Source of the DNA: Paenibacillus psychroresistens
GTDB taxonomy: Bacteria; Bacillota; Bacilli; Paenibacillales; NBRC-103111
Direction of reading: 5' to 3'
Assembly (NCBI RefSeq): GCF_009728935.1
Contig: NZ_CP034235.1
Span: forward strand, 5,308,001 to 5,372,000
Length of the DNA: 64,000 bases
The notes below the pieces were generated by a model, which saw only the letters and a program-made list of their open reading frames with translations, was not told the DNA's origin and searched no databases. Shown here in pieces: positions 35,011 to 44,359 of the stretch. Position 1 is the first letter of the stretch. Each line of letters opens with the position of its first letter. The position numbers were made by a program, and so were the translations under genes.

Positions 35011-35973
35011 TCATCCTCCTAATAGGGCTGTTTTCCCTATCGTTCTAAATTTATGAAAGCGGTGTTCCCGCAGTTCCAACTCGTTTAATTGCTGCAATTC
35101 TGTTAAATGCTTACCAATTGCTTGCTGAATTAGCTGTGCTTGTTGAGTTAAATCTCGGTGTGCACCACCACGAGGCTCAGGTACAATATCATCGATCACA
35201 CCCAGCTCAAAAATATCTTGGGCGGTAATTTTCATATTCTCAGCTGCTAAAAGTGATTTAGAAGCATCCTTGTAAAGAATCGATGCTGCTCCCTCAGGGG
35301 AGATAACCGCATAAATCGAATGCTCCAGCATTAAAACGCGATTGCCAACACCAAGTGCTAATGCACCGCCGCTGCCACCTTCACCGATGACAATACATAT
35401 AATAGGGACCCCGAATGAAGACATCTCATGTAAATTTCTTGCTATGGCTTCCGCTTGTCCTCTTTCCTCAGCAGCTGCACCTGGATAGGCGCCTTTAACA
35501 TCTATGAAAGTAATAATAGGACGTTTAAATTTATTAGCCTGCTGCATTAAGCGCAAAGCTTTGCGAAACCCCTCCGGATGTGGCATGCCGAAATTACGGG
35601 CAATATTATCCTTGGTATCTTTCCCTTTTTGGTGCCCAACAACCGTTACGGGTATACCATTAAATTTGGCTATGCCGCCAACTATAGCTAAATCATCGCC
35701 ATAAAGCCGATCACCATGAAATTCAACATAATCCGTAAAAATCTCTTGAATATAATCCAACGTAGTTGGACGCTGTGGGAATTTCGCTATCTGGATCTTG
35801 TGAGCTACAGTCAGATTCGCATAAAGCTCATCCTCTAATTTAATGAATCTTTCTTCCAATCGGCTAATCTCATCGGCAAAATCAATCTTCTTATCTGTAC
35901 CAAATTTACGTAGCTCTTCAATCTTGCCACGCAGCTCAGCTAGAGGCTGTTCAAAAGGCAATTCAGCTGCCAT
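35011..35973 (-). CDS. accA: Acetyl-CoA carboxylase carboxyltransferase subunit alpha
   Basis: This subunit of acetyl-CoA carboxylase moves carbon dioxide from biotin to acetyl-CoA, forming malonyl-CoA for fatty acid synthesis. The 320 residues show the crotonase-like fold with the conserved FGMPHPEGFRKALRLMQQAN, ITFIDVKGAYPGAAAEERGQ and GEGGSGGALALGVGN. It overlaps the end of accD by 11 bases, so the two subunits are translationally coupled, and ends three bases before pyk. Confidence 0.97.
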   Translation of the reverse strand: MAAELPFEQPLAELRGKIEELRKFGTDKKIDFADEISRLEERFIKLEDELYANLTVAHKIQIAKFPQRPTTLDYIQEIFTDYVEFHGDRLYGDDLAIVGGIAKFNGIPVTVVGHQKGKDTKDNIARNFGMPHPEGFRKALRLMQQANKFKRPIITFIDVKGAYPGAAAEERGQAEAIARNLHEMSSFGVPIICIVIGEGGSGGALALGVGNRVLMLEHSIYAVISPEGAASILYKDASKSLLAAENMKITAQDIFELGVIDDIVPEPRGGAHRDLTQQAQLIQQAIGKHLTELQQLNELELREHRFHKFRTIGKTALLGG

Positions 35974-36838
35974 TAGAGTTAACCTCCTTTACAGTATGAA
36001 TATCCAAAATATTAATCAGAGTTGCACGCATATCCTTGCGATGGACCACTTTATCAAGCTGTCCATGCTTTAAATTAAATTCAGCTGTTTGAAAATTATC
36101 AGGCAGCTTCTGGCGAATCGTTTGTTCAACAACACGTCTGCCGGCAAAACCAATGGTTGCACCAGGTTCAGCTAGGATGATATCTCCCAGCATCGCAAAG
36201 CTTGCACTAACTCCACCTAAGGTTGGATCTGTCATCACCGAGATATAAAGCCCGCCTTGCTCTTGGAACTTGGCTAAAGCTGCACTTGTTTTGGCCATTT
36301 GCATCAGGGACAATATGCTCTCCTGCATTCTTGCTCCAGCAGAAGTAGAGAATAGAATCAATGGCAGCTTCTTTTCCATGGCTGCTTCAATAGCACGAGT
36401 TATTTTTTCACCAACTACGCTGCCTAAAGTACCTGTAAAAAACTCAAAGCTCATCGCACCAAACACGACTGGAAACCCACCAATCGTACCTTCCCCAGTT
36501 ATGACACCATCATTGAAGCCTGTCTTTTCCATCGCTTGAGCGATTTTGTCTTCATAGCCTGGAAAATTCAACGGATTCACTGAGATCATATCTGCGTCAT
36601 ATTCAATTAATTGACCTTCATCCAAGGTCATTTGAATCCGCTCAGCTCCGTTTAACACGAAATGATAACCGCAGGATGAGCAAACCTTCATCGTTTTTTC
36701 AAGTTCCATACTGAATTGAATTGTACTGCACTTGGGACATTTGTTCATTAGGCCTTCTGGAATCTCTCTTTTCGTGCTTTCCGAAGGGATCGTTGCATAT
36801 TTGCGTTTTTTCTGGAATAAATCCATAAATGATGACAC
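35963..36838 (-). CDS. accD: Acetyl-CoA carboxylase carboxyltransferase subunit beta
   Basis: This partner subunit of AccA has 291 residues. The N-terminal zinc ribbon is CPKCSTIQ followed by CSSCGYHF (four Cys, C-x2-C spacing in each pair). The carboxyltransferase domain has GAMSFEFFTGTLGSVVGEKI, FSTSAGARMQESILSLMQM and PTLGGVSASFAMLGDI. The start is GTG at 36838, with GAGGTG just upstream. Translation passes directly into accA by an 11-base overlap. Confidence 0.97.
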   Translation of the reverse strand: MSSFMDLFQKKRKYATIPSESTKREIPEGLMNKCPKCSTIQFSMELEKTMKVCSSCGYHFVLNGAERIQMTLDEGQLIEYDADMISVNPLNFPGYEDKIAQAMEKTGFNDGVITGEGTIGGFPVVFGAMSFEFFTGTLGSVVGEKITRAIEAAMEKKLPLILFSTSAGARMQESILSLMQMAKTSAALAKFQEQGGLYISVMTDPTLGGVSASFAMLGDIILAEPGATIGFAGRRVVEQTIRQKLPDNFQTAEFNLKHGQLDKVVHRKDMRATLINILDIHTVKEVNSNGS

Positions 36839-36878
36839 TTTGACACCTCACCAGGCGTTATTTTCAAGAAACTATCGA

Positions 36879-37067
36879 TTATCTATGTAAAATGGAATTA
36901 AGTACTTCTTGTACTTCTTCCAGCTCACCTGCAGGAACTAATATTTCGAACTGATTCTTGGTTAAATTAATGGCACGGATCTTTACAAGAAAACCTTCTT
37001 CTGTCAATTTCAACTTAATGCGCTCGGCTATTTTTGACGTTGGAGCAATATAAATGACCGTCCACAT
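36879..37067 (-). CDS. Small conserved-type protein, DUF2007-like (62 aa)
   Basis: This short cytosolic protein runs MWTVIYIAPTSKIAERIK to a final VLNSILHR. The beta-alpha-beta pattern (VIYIAPTS ... LTEEGFLVKIR ... NQFEILVPAGELEEVQEVL) resembles the DUF2007 ferredoxin-like fold of small signalling proteins. It lies between dnaE and accD, with GGGGG about seven bases before the ATG, and 40 bases before accD. Similar tiny genes occur in this place in Paenibacillus under uncertain names. No function is assigned. Confidence 0.6.
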   Translation of the reverse strand: MWTVIYIAPTSKIAERIKLKLTEEGFLVKIRAINLTKNQFEILVPAGELEEVQEVLNSILHR

Positions 37068-37182
37068 ATATTATTACCCCCTGAATTAAGCTACTTAGGT
37101 CCATACAACCACTAATGATAACACAAAAACACTTTTTATCGCAACAATGGAAAGATAATGGAATGATTACCAGATAGATAGG

Positions 37183-40100
37183 CTACTGCACTTTAATAGC
37201 TCCGCTTCCCATCAATGCTTCAAGGGAGCGAATAAAATCCTCAGATGGCTTAACGTTATATTGGTTATTGAGTGCGACCATCTTCTGTTCCCTCTCGTAG
37301 AAAAGTACAACCTGCAAGGAACCGCTATGATCCTGAAGAGCTGCTTTTAGCCTTGCAAGAATAGTTTGATTCTCATAGGCTTCACTAATTTTCACAAAAA
37401 CACGCTGCTGCTTACTGCTTGCAGGCTTGGGCTTTTCCACTGGGGGAGTCGACCTCGGTTTCGGTTCCACATTACGTGATTGTTGTTTGGAGTAAGTTGT
37501 GCGTTGAAACTGCAAAAGCAGCTGATCCTGCTGATCCGGATTATTCATTGCCACAACTTGATCTGCCAATAATTTGATGTCCTCGTCCTGCAGCTGCAGC
37601 TTTGCCTTGACTAAGATTAATTCACCCTTTTGGATAAAGCTATTAAATCTCTTCCAGGTTTCAGGGAATAAGACCACTTCGACTTTCTCCACTCGATCCT
37701 CAAGCTCAATAAAAGCCATTTGCATGCCCTTTTTGGTGACTATAGTTTTCACTGATATGACCATTCCTGCGACAATAACTTCACTGAGGTCTGGGAGCTC
37801 TGGCAAATGAATCATTGCGGAAACACCGCTGGTTTGCAGCAGTGTTTCATAGGCATCCAATGGATGGCCTGAGAGAAAAATACCGAGCAATTCTCGTTCT
37901 AGCTCCAATTGCTGCATGATCGTAAATGGGCGAATTTCCGGATATTCAATCGTCCAATTGATTTCCTCATCAAAACCAAACAAAAACAGCTGCAGCTCAT
38001 CCCGCTCCTTTTTCCACTTGATCGCCGCTTCCAAGGTTGCATCCAAGATAGCTAACAGCTGGGCGCGATGGCCCTCCAAGGAATCAAAGGCACCTGCTTG
38101 CAGCAAGGATTCTAAAACCCGTTTATTGCAAACTCTCAAATCCACACGGCGGCATAAATCAAGCAAGCTATCGTATGGCCGTTCTAATCGTTCCTTCATA
38201 ATGGAATCAATCGCTTGAGTACCTACATTCTTAATTGCAGCTAGACCAAATCGGATGACCATTGTTCCTTCAGCATCCACCTTCACCGGCGTAAAAATCA
38301 TCCCGCTTTCGTTGACATCCGGTGGCAATACCTTGATCTGCAAACGACGGCAATCATCGACATACTCAGCAACCTTACGATGGCTCCCCATAACGGCTGT
38401 CAGCATGGAGCTCATGAAATGAGCTGGATAATGTGCCCGTAAATAAGCGGTTTGAAAAGCAATCACGCCATAAGCCGTCGCATGAGCTCGCGGAAAGCCA
38501 TAATCAGCGAAGCGGACAATCATATCGTATACTTTATGCGCATCCTCATCTGAATAGCCCTCTTGCAAGCTGCCGGCGACAAAATGCGCCCGTTGTTGAT
38601 CCAGCACCTCACGCTTTTTCTTGCTGACCGCACGGCGAAGCACATCTGACTCTCCCAGAGAGAAACCTGCCATCTTAGAAGCGATTTGCATGATTTGTTC
38701 CTGATAAACAATGATCCCATAGGTTGTCTGCAGAATGGGAATGAGAGATTCATGTGGATAATCCACTTCAATCTCTTTATGCTTGCCTTGAATATATTTA
38801 GGAATGAATTCCATTGGCCCAGGACGATAAAGTGCTAACACTGAAATAATATCCTCGAATTCCGTTGGCTTTAAGTCCTTAAGCACACGTCTAACACCTT
38901 GAGACTCCATTTGAAAAACGCCTGTTGCGTCACCACGACTTAACATTTCATAGGTTAAGGGATCATTGTCCGGTATCTTCTTGAAGTTCAAGGGCTCGCC
39001 AAACGAGCTTTTAATCGATGCCTGCGTTCGTTCAATAATCGAAAGCGTGCGCAAGCCCAAGAAATCCATTTTTAATAGACCAATGCTCTCTAGATGCTCC
39101 ATAGCATATTGAGTCAACGGTGTCTTCACCGTGCCTTCCTGCAAAGGGACATATTGAGTTAAAGGTTCATTCGATATCACGACGCCTGCTGCATGTGTGG
39201 AAGCGTGACGCGGCATACCTTCTACCTTCATGGCAATTTGCAGGAGCTCGGCTGTCTTAGCATGGCTATGGCTTAAAGCTTGCAATTCCGGACTGCCTGC
39301 GATTGCCTCTTCAAGAGTAATGCCTAGCTGAAAGGGGATCATCTTAGCTACGCGATCTACCTCATGGTAAGGCATATTCAATACCCTGCCGACATCACGA
39401 ATAGCCCCCTTGGCTGCCATGGTACCGAATGTAATAATCTGGGCTACACGCTCTGCCCCATATTTATCCACGACATAATCGATGACTTCATCTCGCCGCT
39501 CATCGCTGAAATCAATATCGATATCCGGCATGCTAATTCGTTCTGGATTAAGGAAGCGCTCAAACAATAATTGATAACGAATGGGATCGACGTCAGTAAT
39601 CTTCAGAACGTAAGCGACTAAACTACCCGCAGATGAACCACGTCCTGGTCCTACAGCAATATTCTGTTCATGTGCATAACGAATAAAATCCCAAACGATT
39701 AGGAAATAATCGGAAAACCCCATAGTTTGAATGACACTTAATTCATAGCTGAGACGTTGATCCAGTACTTCACGCGGTTCTATATTTAACCAATCTTCGC
39801 TTTCGCCATAACGTTGTTCCAGCCCTGTTAAACACAGCTGTTTTAAATATTCACCCGCTGATAATCCCTCGGGAATGGGTTCGAATCTAGGCAGAATCGA
39901 TTGGCCAAACTCCAGCTTAAGCTCACATTTTGCAGCAATCTCGGCCGTATTCGTCATGGCCCCCGGTGCATGTGCGAACAATCCAGCCATTTCCGCTCCA
40001 CTTTTCAGATAAAGCTGCGTCGAAGCGAATTTCATCCTGTCCTGATCATCAACGGTTTTCCCTGTGCCAATACAGAGAAGAATGTCTTGCATCGCATGAT

Positions 40101-40737
40101 CCTCAGATAATACATAATGCACATCATTGGTCACAACTAGCGGGATCCCCGTTTCTTGGCTTAGGCGGATCATCGACAAATTCACTTTCTTTTGCTCATA
40201 GATTCCGTGATCCTGCAGCTCCAAATAGAAATCATCCTCAAAAATAAGCTGATATTTCTCAGCCGCCAGCTTAGCTTCCTCATAACGATCATGCAGCAGA
40301 TGCTGCGAAATCTCACTTCCTAGGCACGAGCTTAAACAAATGATTCCTTCGGAATGTAAGGCAAGATGCTTCAAGTCTATTCTTGGTTTATAGTGAAAGC
40401 CTTCTAAATGAGCAATGGAACAAAGCTTCATTAAATTCTGGTAGCCGATATGATTCTTCGCCAATAACAGCAGGTGATAGATCGGCTGGTCTTGCCTGCT
40501 TGCTTTAGTATGTAGAGAACCACTTGTAAAATACATTTCACAGCCAATAATCGGTTTAATTCCATGCTTCAAACAAGCTTTATAAAAAGGGATTGCCCCG
40601 TACATGACACCATGATCCGTTAAAGCTAACGAAGACATACCTAATTCCGCTGCTTTTGCTGTTAAGCTATCAATTCGTGCAGCACCATCCAATAAGCTAT
40701 ATTCACTATGTACATGAAGATGGACAAAATTATCCAT
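37183..40737 (-). CDS. dnaE: DNA polymerase III subunit alpha (DnaE)
   Basis: This replicative polymerase, 1184 residues, belongs to the DnaE group that in Bacillus extends primers alongside PolC. Domain order: PHP (HVHSEYSLLDGA, from residue 7), palm with the catalytic aspartates in PDIDIDFSDERR, fingers and the helix-hairpin-helix region, then an OB fold (VIVAGMVISVKTIVTKKGMQ and the sequence after it) and a C-terminal extension. A linker rich in Pro, Lys and Ser precedes the last 70 residues. It is divergent from ytrH, with about 157 bases between, as in Bacillus. Confidence 0.97.
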   Translation of the reverse strand: MDNFVHLHVHSEYSLLDGAARIDSLTAKAAELGMSSLALTDHGVMYGAIPFYKACLKHGIKPIIGCEMYFTSGSLHTKASRQDQPIYHLLLLAKNHIGYQNLMKLCSIAHLEGFHYKPRIDLKHLALHSEGIICLSSCLGSEISQHLLHDRYEEAKLAAEKYQLIFEDDFYLELQDHGIYEQKKVNLSMIRLSQETGIPLVVTNDVHYVLSEDHAMQDILLCIGTGKTVDDQDRMKFASTQLYLKSGAEMAGLFAHAPGAMTNTAEIAAKCELKLEFGQSILPRFEPIPEGLSAGEYLKQLCLTGLEQRYGESEDWLNIEPREVLDQRLSYELSVIQTMGFSDYFLIVWDFIRYAHEQNIAVGPGRGSSAGSLVAYVLKITDVDPIRYQLLFERFLNPERISMPDIDIDFSDERRDEVIDYVVDKYGAERVAQIITFGTMAAKGAIRDVGRVLNMPYHEVDRVAKMIPFQLGITLEEAIAGSPELQALSHSHAKTAELLQIAMKVEGMPRHASTHAAGVVISNEPLTQYVPLQEGTVKTPLTQYAMEHLESIGLLKMDFLGLRTLSIIERTQASIKSSFGEPLNFKKIPDNDPLTYEMLSRGDATGVFQMESQGVRRVLKDLKPTEFEDIISVLALYRPGPMEFIPKYIQGKHKEIEVDYPHESLIPILQTTYGIIVYQEQIMQIASKMAGFSLGESDVLRRAVSKKKREVLDQQRAHFVAGSLQEGYSDEDAHKVYDMIVRFADYGFPRAHATAYGVIAFQTAYLRAHYPAHFMSSMLTAVMGSHRKVAEYVDDCRRLQIKVLPPDVNESGMIFTPVKVDAEGTMVIRFGLAAIKNVGTQAIDSIMKERLERPYDSLLDLCRRVDLRVCNKRVLESLLQAGAFDSLEGHRAQLLAILDATLEAAIKWKKERDELQLFLFGFDEEINWTIEYPEIRPFTIMQQLELERELLGIFLSGHPLDAYETLLQTSGVSAMIHLPELPDLSEVIVAGMVISVKTIVTKKGMQMAFIELEDRVEKVEVVLFPETWKRFNSFIQKGELILVKAKLQLQDEDIKLLADQVVAMNNPDQQDQLLLQFQRTTYSKQQSRNVEPKPRSTPPVEKPKPASSKQQRVFVKISEAYENQTILARLKAALQDHSGSLQVVLFYEREQKMVALNNQYNVKPSEDFIRSLEALMGSGAIKVQ

Positions 40738-40822
40738 AGGTCGTCGTTCCCTCTCTGTTGCGCGTTCCTTCTATTTTACCATAGCACGCCTAAAAAGCGA
40801 ACCTCTATTCCCATACTTATTT

Positions 40823-40842
40823 CATACAAAGATTCATACAAA
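40823..40842 (+). promoter_or_regulatory. Possible sigma-E -10 elements upstream of ytrHI
   Basis: Two CATACAAA octamers (40823 and 40835) lie 52-72 bases before ytrH. Each differs at one position from the sporulation sigma-E -10 consensus CATACAnT. The B. subtilis ytrHI operon belongs to the sigma-E regulon. No clear -35 match was found, so support is positional. Confidence 0.3.
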
Positions 40843-40894
40843 TAAAAGAGGACAATCCTCTGCATTAAGCAAGACCGAAAGGGGAGCTTCACAA

Positions 40895-41227
40895 ATGGCT
40901 CATTTCATTACAAAGCTGGCATCCGATTTTTTTATCGCTTTTGGGATTGTGCTTGGCGGCAGCCTATTGGGTGGAATTAGCGCAGTCATTTTTCTGGAGT
41001 CACCCTCGTTTACGATGGAACGTATTGCAGGGAATATTAAAATATGGGCTATGGTAGCCGCAGTCGGGGGTACAATCGATCCCTTGAGAGTCATAGAGAG
41101 TAATTTTCTTGAAGGTTACTTATCTCCAGCAATTAAACAAATTCTATTCTTTATTAGTGCTTTTATCGGGGCTCATCTCGGATTCCTCTTAATCCAATGG
41201 ATTTGCAAAAGCCCAGGTAAATCATGA
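40895..41227 (+). CDS. ytrH: Sporulation membrane protein YtrH
   Basis: This 110-residue protein has three to four hydrophobic helices and matches YtrH in length and order (FGIVLGGSLLGGISAVIFLE, then IKIWAMVAAVGGTIDPLRVI). In B. subtilis YtrH is needed for efficient spore formation. GGGGAG precedes the ATG. The stop overlaps the ytrI start as ATGA. The divergence from dnaE preserves the Bacillus arrangement. Confidence 0.9.
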   Translation: MAHFITKLASDFFIAFGIVLGGSLLGGISAVIFLESPSFTMERIAGNIKIWAMVAAVGGTIDPLRVIESNFLEGYLSPAIKQILFFISAFIGAHLGFLLIQWICKSPGKS

Positions 41228-41724
41228 GAGTTCCCCCATTTGAGCGTTATGAAAAGGCACTTGCTGGAGCTGGAATTTTTCTCGTTGGATTGATTGTTGG
41301 CTGTGCGCTTTTCATGAGTATTTATCAGAATAATTTCAGCATTTTATCGATTCAAAATCAACAGCTGCGCTCTGAATTGAAAAGTTTAAAAGACGATATC
41401 CGGCTAAATGGCCTTAAACAAAAAAAATCCTCGCATGCTCTTATTCATAGCATCAAAGTTACCTTTGAACGAAAACCCGAAGCTAATAAAATGGACGAGG
41501 TTAGTGAAAATAAATTGCGTGAAGAGATTACACAAGACCTCCAATTCTTATACGGTTCAGAGATTCGTAAAATCAGAGATGACCCCTTGCTCTATCGTAA
41601 TCTGCTGGAAGGCAAAACCTATCACGCCATTCAAGAACGAGATTATACCATTTATGTGCGGAGCCTTATCATTATTGACGATGAATTAACGATTACGCTA
41701 AGTGCAGCAGTGGTTCGAAAATAA
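41224..41724 (+). CDS. ytrI: Sporulation membrane protein YtrI
   Basis: This 166-residue protein has one membrane segment (about 14-36, GAGIFLVGLIVGCALFMSIY), a short coiled-coil stretch (QNQQLRSELKSLKDDIRL), and an exposed C-terminal domain ending RDYTIYVRSLIIIDDELTIT. Layout and coupling to ytrH match YtrI, also required for sporulation in B. subtilis. Translation is coupled to ytrH by a 4-base overlap. Confidence 0.88.
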   Translation: MRVPPFERYEKALAGAGIFLVGLIVGCALFMSIYQNNFSILSIQNQQLRSELKSLKDDIRLNGLKQKKSSHALIHSIKVTFERKPEANKMDEVSENKLREEITQDLQFLYGSEIRKIRDDPLLYRNLLEGKTYHAIQERDYTIYVRSLIIIDDELTITLSAAVVRK

Positions 41725-41780
41725 GCTGAAAAGTGGTATACTCTATCCTATAACTCACGAAGAATATGGGGTAATAAATC

Positions 41781-42092
41781 ATGCATCCAAAAGTTAAACA
41801 AGCATTAGAGGTCACTTTAAGCAACTGGCAAGCGATGTCGAAGAGTGATTCTGAGGAAGCAGAATCTTCTGCAAATGAATTCGAAGCTTCCTTTTATATT
41901 TTTATTGATGCAGTACGTGAATGGTTTAATAGTTTGGAACAATACCCGCAAACAATAGACGAATTTCTTACATTGCCGATGATTGAGCATATTCTGGACT
42001 TACTTCCAGCACCCTTATATTTGAACTTCGAAACAGAGGCAGAGCTTATCCTTGAGCATAAAACGAGGATCGAAGATGCCAAATATGATTAA
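41781..42092 (+). CDS. Hypothetical protein (103 aa)
   Basis: This is a small, acidic, soluble, mostly helical protein (MHPKVKQALEVTLSNWQAMS, then FYIFIDAVREWFNSLEQYP). No family was recognised. GGGG lies 11 bases before the ATG and the ORF is intact. Its stop codon overlaps the DinB stop on the other strand at the TTAA palindrome. It lies downstream of ytrHI with 56 bases between and could be part of that transcript. Confidence 0.6.
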   Translation: MHPKVKQALEVTLSNWQAMSKSDSEEAESSANEFEASFYIFIDAVREWFNSLEQYPQTIDEFLTLPMIEHILDLLPAPLYLNFETEAELILEHKTRIEDAKYD

Positions 42093-42607
42093 GGCAGTAA
42101 ATATCTAGCTTTAATCACATTCATATGGTGTGTTTCATGCCCAGCTATGATGAAAGCAGCTGCGCGTGCAGACAATGGATGATTCTGAAATTCTCCACGA
42201 CGAAGCATAATGGACTCTGATAAATGATTAATAAGCGTAATTGACGATTGTCGAACAGCTGAATAATCCTTAAGCACCTCGATAAACGGTAAATCTTCAA
42301 ATGGAGCTTCCAATGCAAAAATATCACGATCATATCCGGGTAACTCTCGTACATCCCCGCGTGCAATTCTCAGTATACGATAATTCCATAGCCGCTCCAC
42401 ATCAACAATATGCCCGACTACTGTTTTGAGACTCCATTTACCTTCTGCATACTTGAAAGCGGCTTGCTCTTCGGTTAGTCCTCCCAATAATAATCGCGTT
42501 ATATCATGCTGATTCTGCAAAATAATTTTCAAGCTACCCTCTGGCACTAAACGGACATATTGCTCTGCTAATGCTGGGTATTCGTCAGTTTCAGGTCTAA
42601 TGCTCAT
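42089..42607 (-). CDS. DinB-family metal-dependent protein
   Basis: This 172-residue protein has a four-helix DinB/YfiT fold. The expected metal-binding triad is His in KTVVGHIVDVERLW, and two His in FIIAGHETHHMNVI. WSLKTVVGHIVDVE is the characteristic helix. Family members include bacillithiol and other thiol transferases as well as proteins of unknown role; this one cannot be further assigned. GGAGG precedes the ATG by seven bases. Confidence 0.85.
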   Translation of the reverse strand: MSIRPETDEYPALAEQYVRLVPEGSLKIILQNQHDITRLLLGGLTEEQAAFKYAEGKWSLKTVVGHIVDVERLWNYRILRIARGDVRELPGYDRDIFALEAPFEDLPFIEVLKDYSAVRQSSITLINHLSESIMLRRGEFQNHPLSARAAAFIIAGHETHHMNVIKARYLLP

Positions 42608-42691
42608 ATTTGCCTCCTATTATAGTTAAAAGTTGATTTTATGGTGAATTATCAGTAGAGTGGAGAAAAACGCGGCTGAAGGAGTTTTCCC

Positions 42692-42988
42692 ATGTTATCT
42701 TACTTTTCGTTTTTCCTTACTACGGTCATTTTGCTTTCGTTGCTGGCGACAGTTTTCTATAGCTACCGTTCTCGTTTACAAACAGACGCCTTTAAAAAAG
42801 GTGTTTTATCCTCCAAAATGAATATTTCCATGGGATTCATGCTCGTATCTATGGCGTTGCTGCAGATTTTTCTGTTTGAAGCTAATAACATGCGTACTGT
42901 TTTAGGAATCATCTTCCTTTTATTAGGATTATTCAATTTCTTCTCAGGTGCGCGCAACCTCATGCACTATCGCTCACGCAAGCAATAA
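42692..42988 (+). CDS. ytpI: YtpI-family membrane protein
   Basis: This 98-residue protein has three membrane helices (about 4-24, 46-64, 68-86). The arrangement, the basic loop SYRSRLQTDAFKKGVLSSKM, and its position next to ytoI match YtpI of B. subtilis. Function is unknown. AAGGAG precedes the ATG. It converges on ytoI, with three bases between the stops. Confidence 0.8.
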   Translation: MLSYFSFFLTTVILLSLLATVFYSYRSRLQTDAFKKGVLSSKMNISMGFMLVSMALLQIFLFEANNMRTVLGIIFLLLGLFNFFSGARNLMHYRSRKQ

Positions 42989-42991
42989 TCT

Positions 42992-44329
42992 TTAATGATC
43001 AAATACTTGTGCAGTGAGCAGCGCCTTAGAAATAAGCTGGCCATCGTGATATATCTCTACATCGATCTTACCGAATTTACGGCTGATTTCGATAATTTTG
43101 GGGCGAATATCAATAATGCTATCCATTTGGACCGGTTTAATAAAATAAATCGACATGTTATCAATGACTAAATCGCCTTTTTTATGCTCATGCACCACTT
43201 GATAAGCGGCTTGTGTCATTAAAGTAGTTAGAATACCTGCAGAGCCTGAACCAAAGTTATTCGACATCTGTGGAGAAACCACACCACGAAAAGCAAGCTG
43301 CCCTTGCTCGTCCCGAACTGCATCAAAACCTGACCAGATTAAATCCTCAAAGGTTTCCCCAATTTGCGGCTGCCGTTGGATATATTGCATCACCTTCATA
43401 ACATCCTTGCGGCTGATCACGCCAATCATTTTGCGATTGGTATCGACTACAGGCAATAATTCAATCCCTTCCCAAACCATTAAATGCGCTGCCGAAGCAA
43501 TTGAGGTCCTTAAATGCACGGTTAGCGGATTGCGTGTCATCTGTTTATCTAAGGTTTGATTGGGATCCGTATTAACCATATCCTTGGAAGTAATCATCCC
43601 GATTACACGGTTCCACTCGTCGATTACCGGAAACCGGCTATGTCCAGTTTTTTCAATCAAGAGCTGCCAATCCTTGACTGTATGATGGCTTTTCAAGGCA
43701 AAAACCTCTGTTTTTTCAGACAAAATATCCTCGACTAACATGACTTTTTTCTTAATTAAACGGTCATAAATGGCGCGATTAATCATCGAAGCCACTGTAA
43801 AAGTATCGTAGCTGCTAGAGATGATTGGCAAACTTAAAGTATTAGCTAGCTTGATAACCTCTTCACTTGCAACGAACCCACCAGTAATCAGCACAGCTGC
43901 TCCTTGCTCCAATGCACAAATATGCGCTTTCTCCCGATTGCCGACAATTAATAGGTTGCCAGCATCAATATAACGCAGCATCGCTTCCTGCTGCATGGCA
44001 CCAATGACGAATTTATTCAAGGTTTTAGGCAGTCCATCTGTCCCGCCTAGTACTTCACCATCGACAATATTAGCGACTTCGCCATATGTAAGCTTGTCGA
44101 TATTAGCTCGTTGTTTTTTCTCAACCCTAACTGTGCCAATTCGTTCTTTAGTACTAACCAAGCCTTGGTTTTCCGCTTCTTTAATGGCTCGATAAGCTGT
44201 GCCTTCACTAACCTCCATGGCCTTTGCAATCTGGCGAACGGATATTTTACTGCCGACCTTTAAGGCTTCAATATGTCTAATGATTTGTTCATGCTTTGTA
44301 ATCGTTTGTTTAACTTCTTCCGTATCCAT
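42992..44329 (-). CDS. ytoI: YtoI: HTH-DRTGG-CBS-hotdog regulatory protein
   Basis: This 445-residue multi-domain protein starts with a winged helix-turn-helix (about 8-60, KISVRQIAKAMEVSEGTAYR), a DRTGG domain (about 90-195), two CBS domains (about 195-315; FPVIDEWNRVIGMITSKDMV and LPVVDTNRKMIGVISRKDVM) that bind nucleotides, and a C-terminal thioesterase-like hotdog (about 330-440). The order is exactly that of Bacillus YtoI. The ATG at 44329 has GGAGG nine bases upstream; an upstream ATG lies inside that site. It probably links nucleotide status to gene expression; the regulon is unknown. Confidence 0.9.
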   Translation of the reverse strand: MDTEEVKQTITKHEQIIRHIEALKVGSKISVRQIAKAMEVSEGTAYRAIKEAENQGLVSTKERIGTVRVEKKQRANIDKLTYGEVANIVDGEVLGGTDGLPKTLNKFVIGAMQQEAMLRYIDAGNLLIVGNREKAHICALEQGAAVLITGGFVASEEVIKLANTLSLPIISSSYDTFTVASMINRAIYDRLIKKKVMLVEDILSEKTEVFALKSHHTVKDWQLLIEKTGHSRFPVIDEWNRVIGMITSKDMVNTDPNQTLDKQMTRNPLTVHLRTSIASAAHLMVWEGIELLPVVDTNRKMIGVISRKDVMKVMQYIQRQPQIGETFEDLIWSGFDAVRDEQGQLAFRGVVSPQMSNNFGSGSAGILTTLMTQAAYQVVHEHKKGDLVIDNMSIYFIKPVQMDSIIDIRPKIIEISRKFGKIDVEIYHDGQLISKALLTAQVFDH

Positions 44330-44359
44330 TCTGCTCTCGCCTCCATTCTCGTTCAAAGC

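Noticed and set aside
43995..44195. Plus-strand open frames antisense to ytoI
   Set aside because: They have no ribosome binding sites and lie entirely opposite a well-supported gene.
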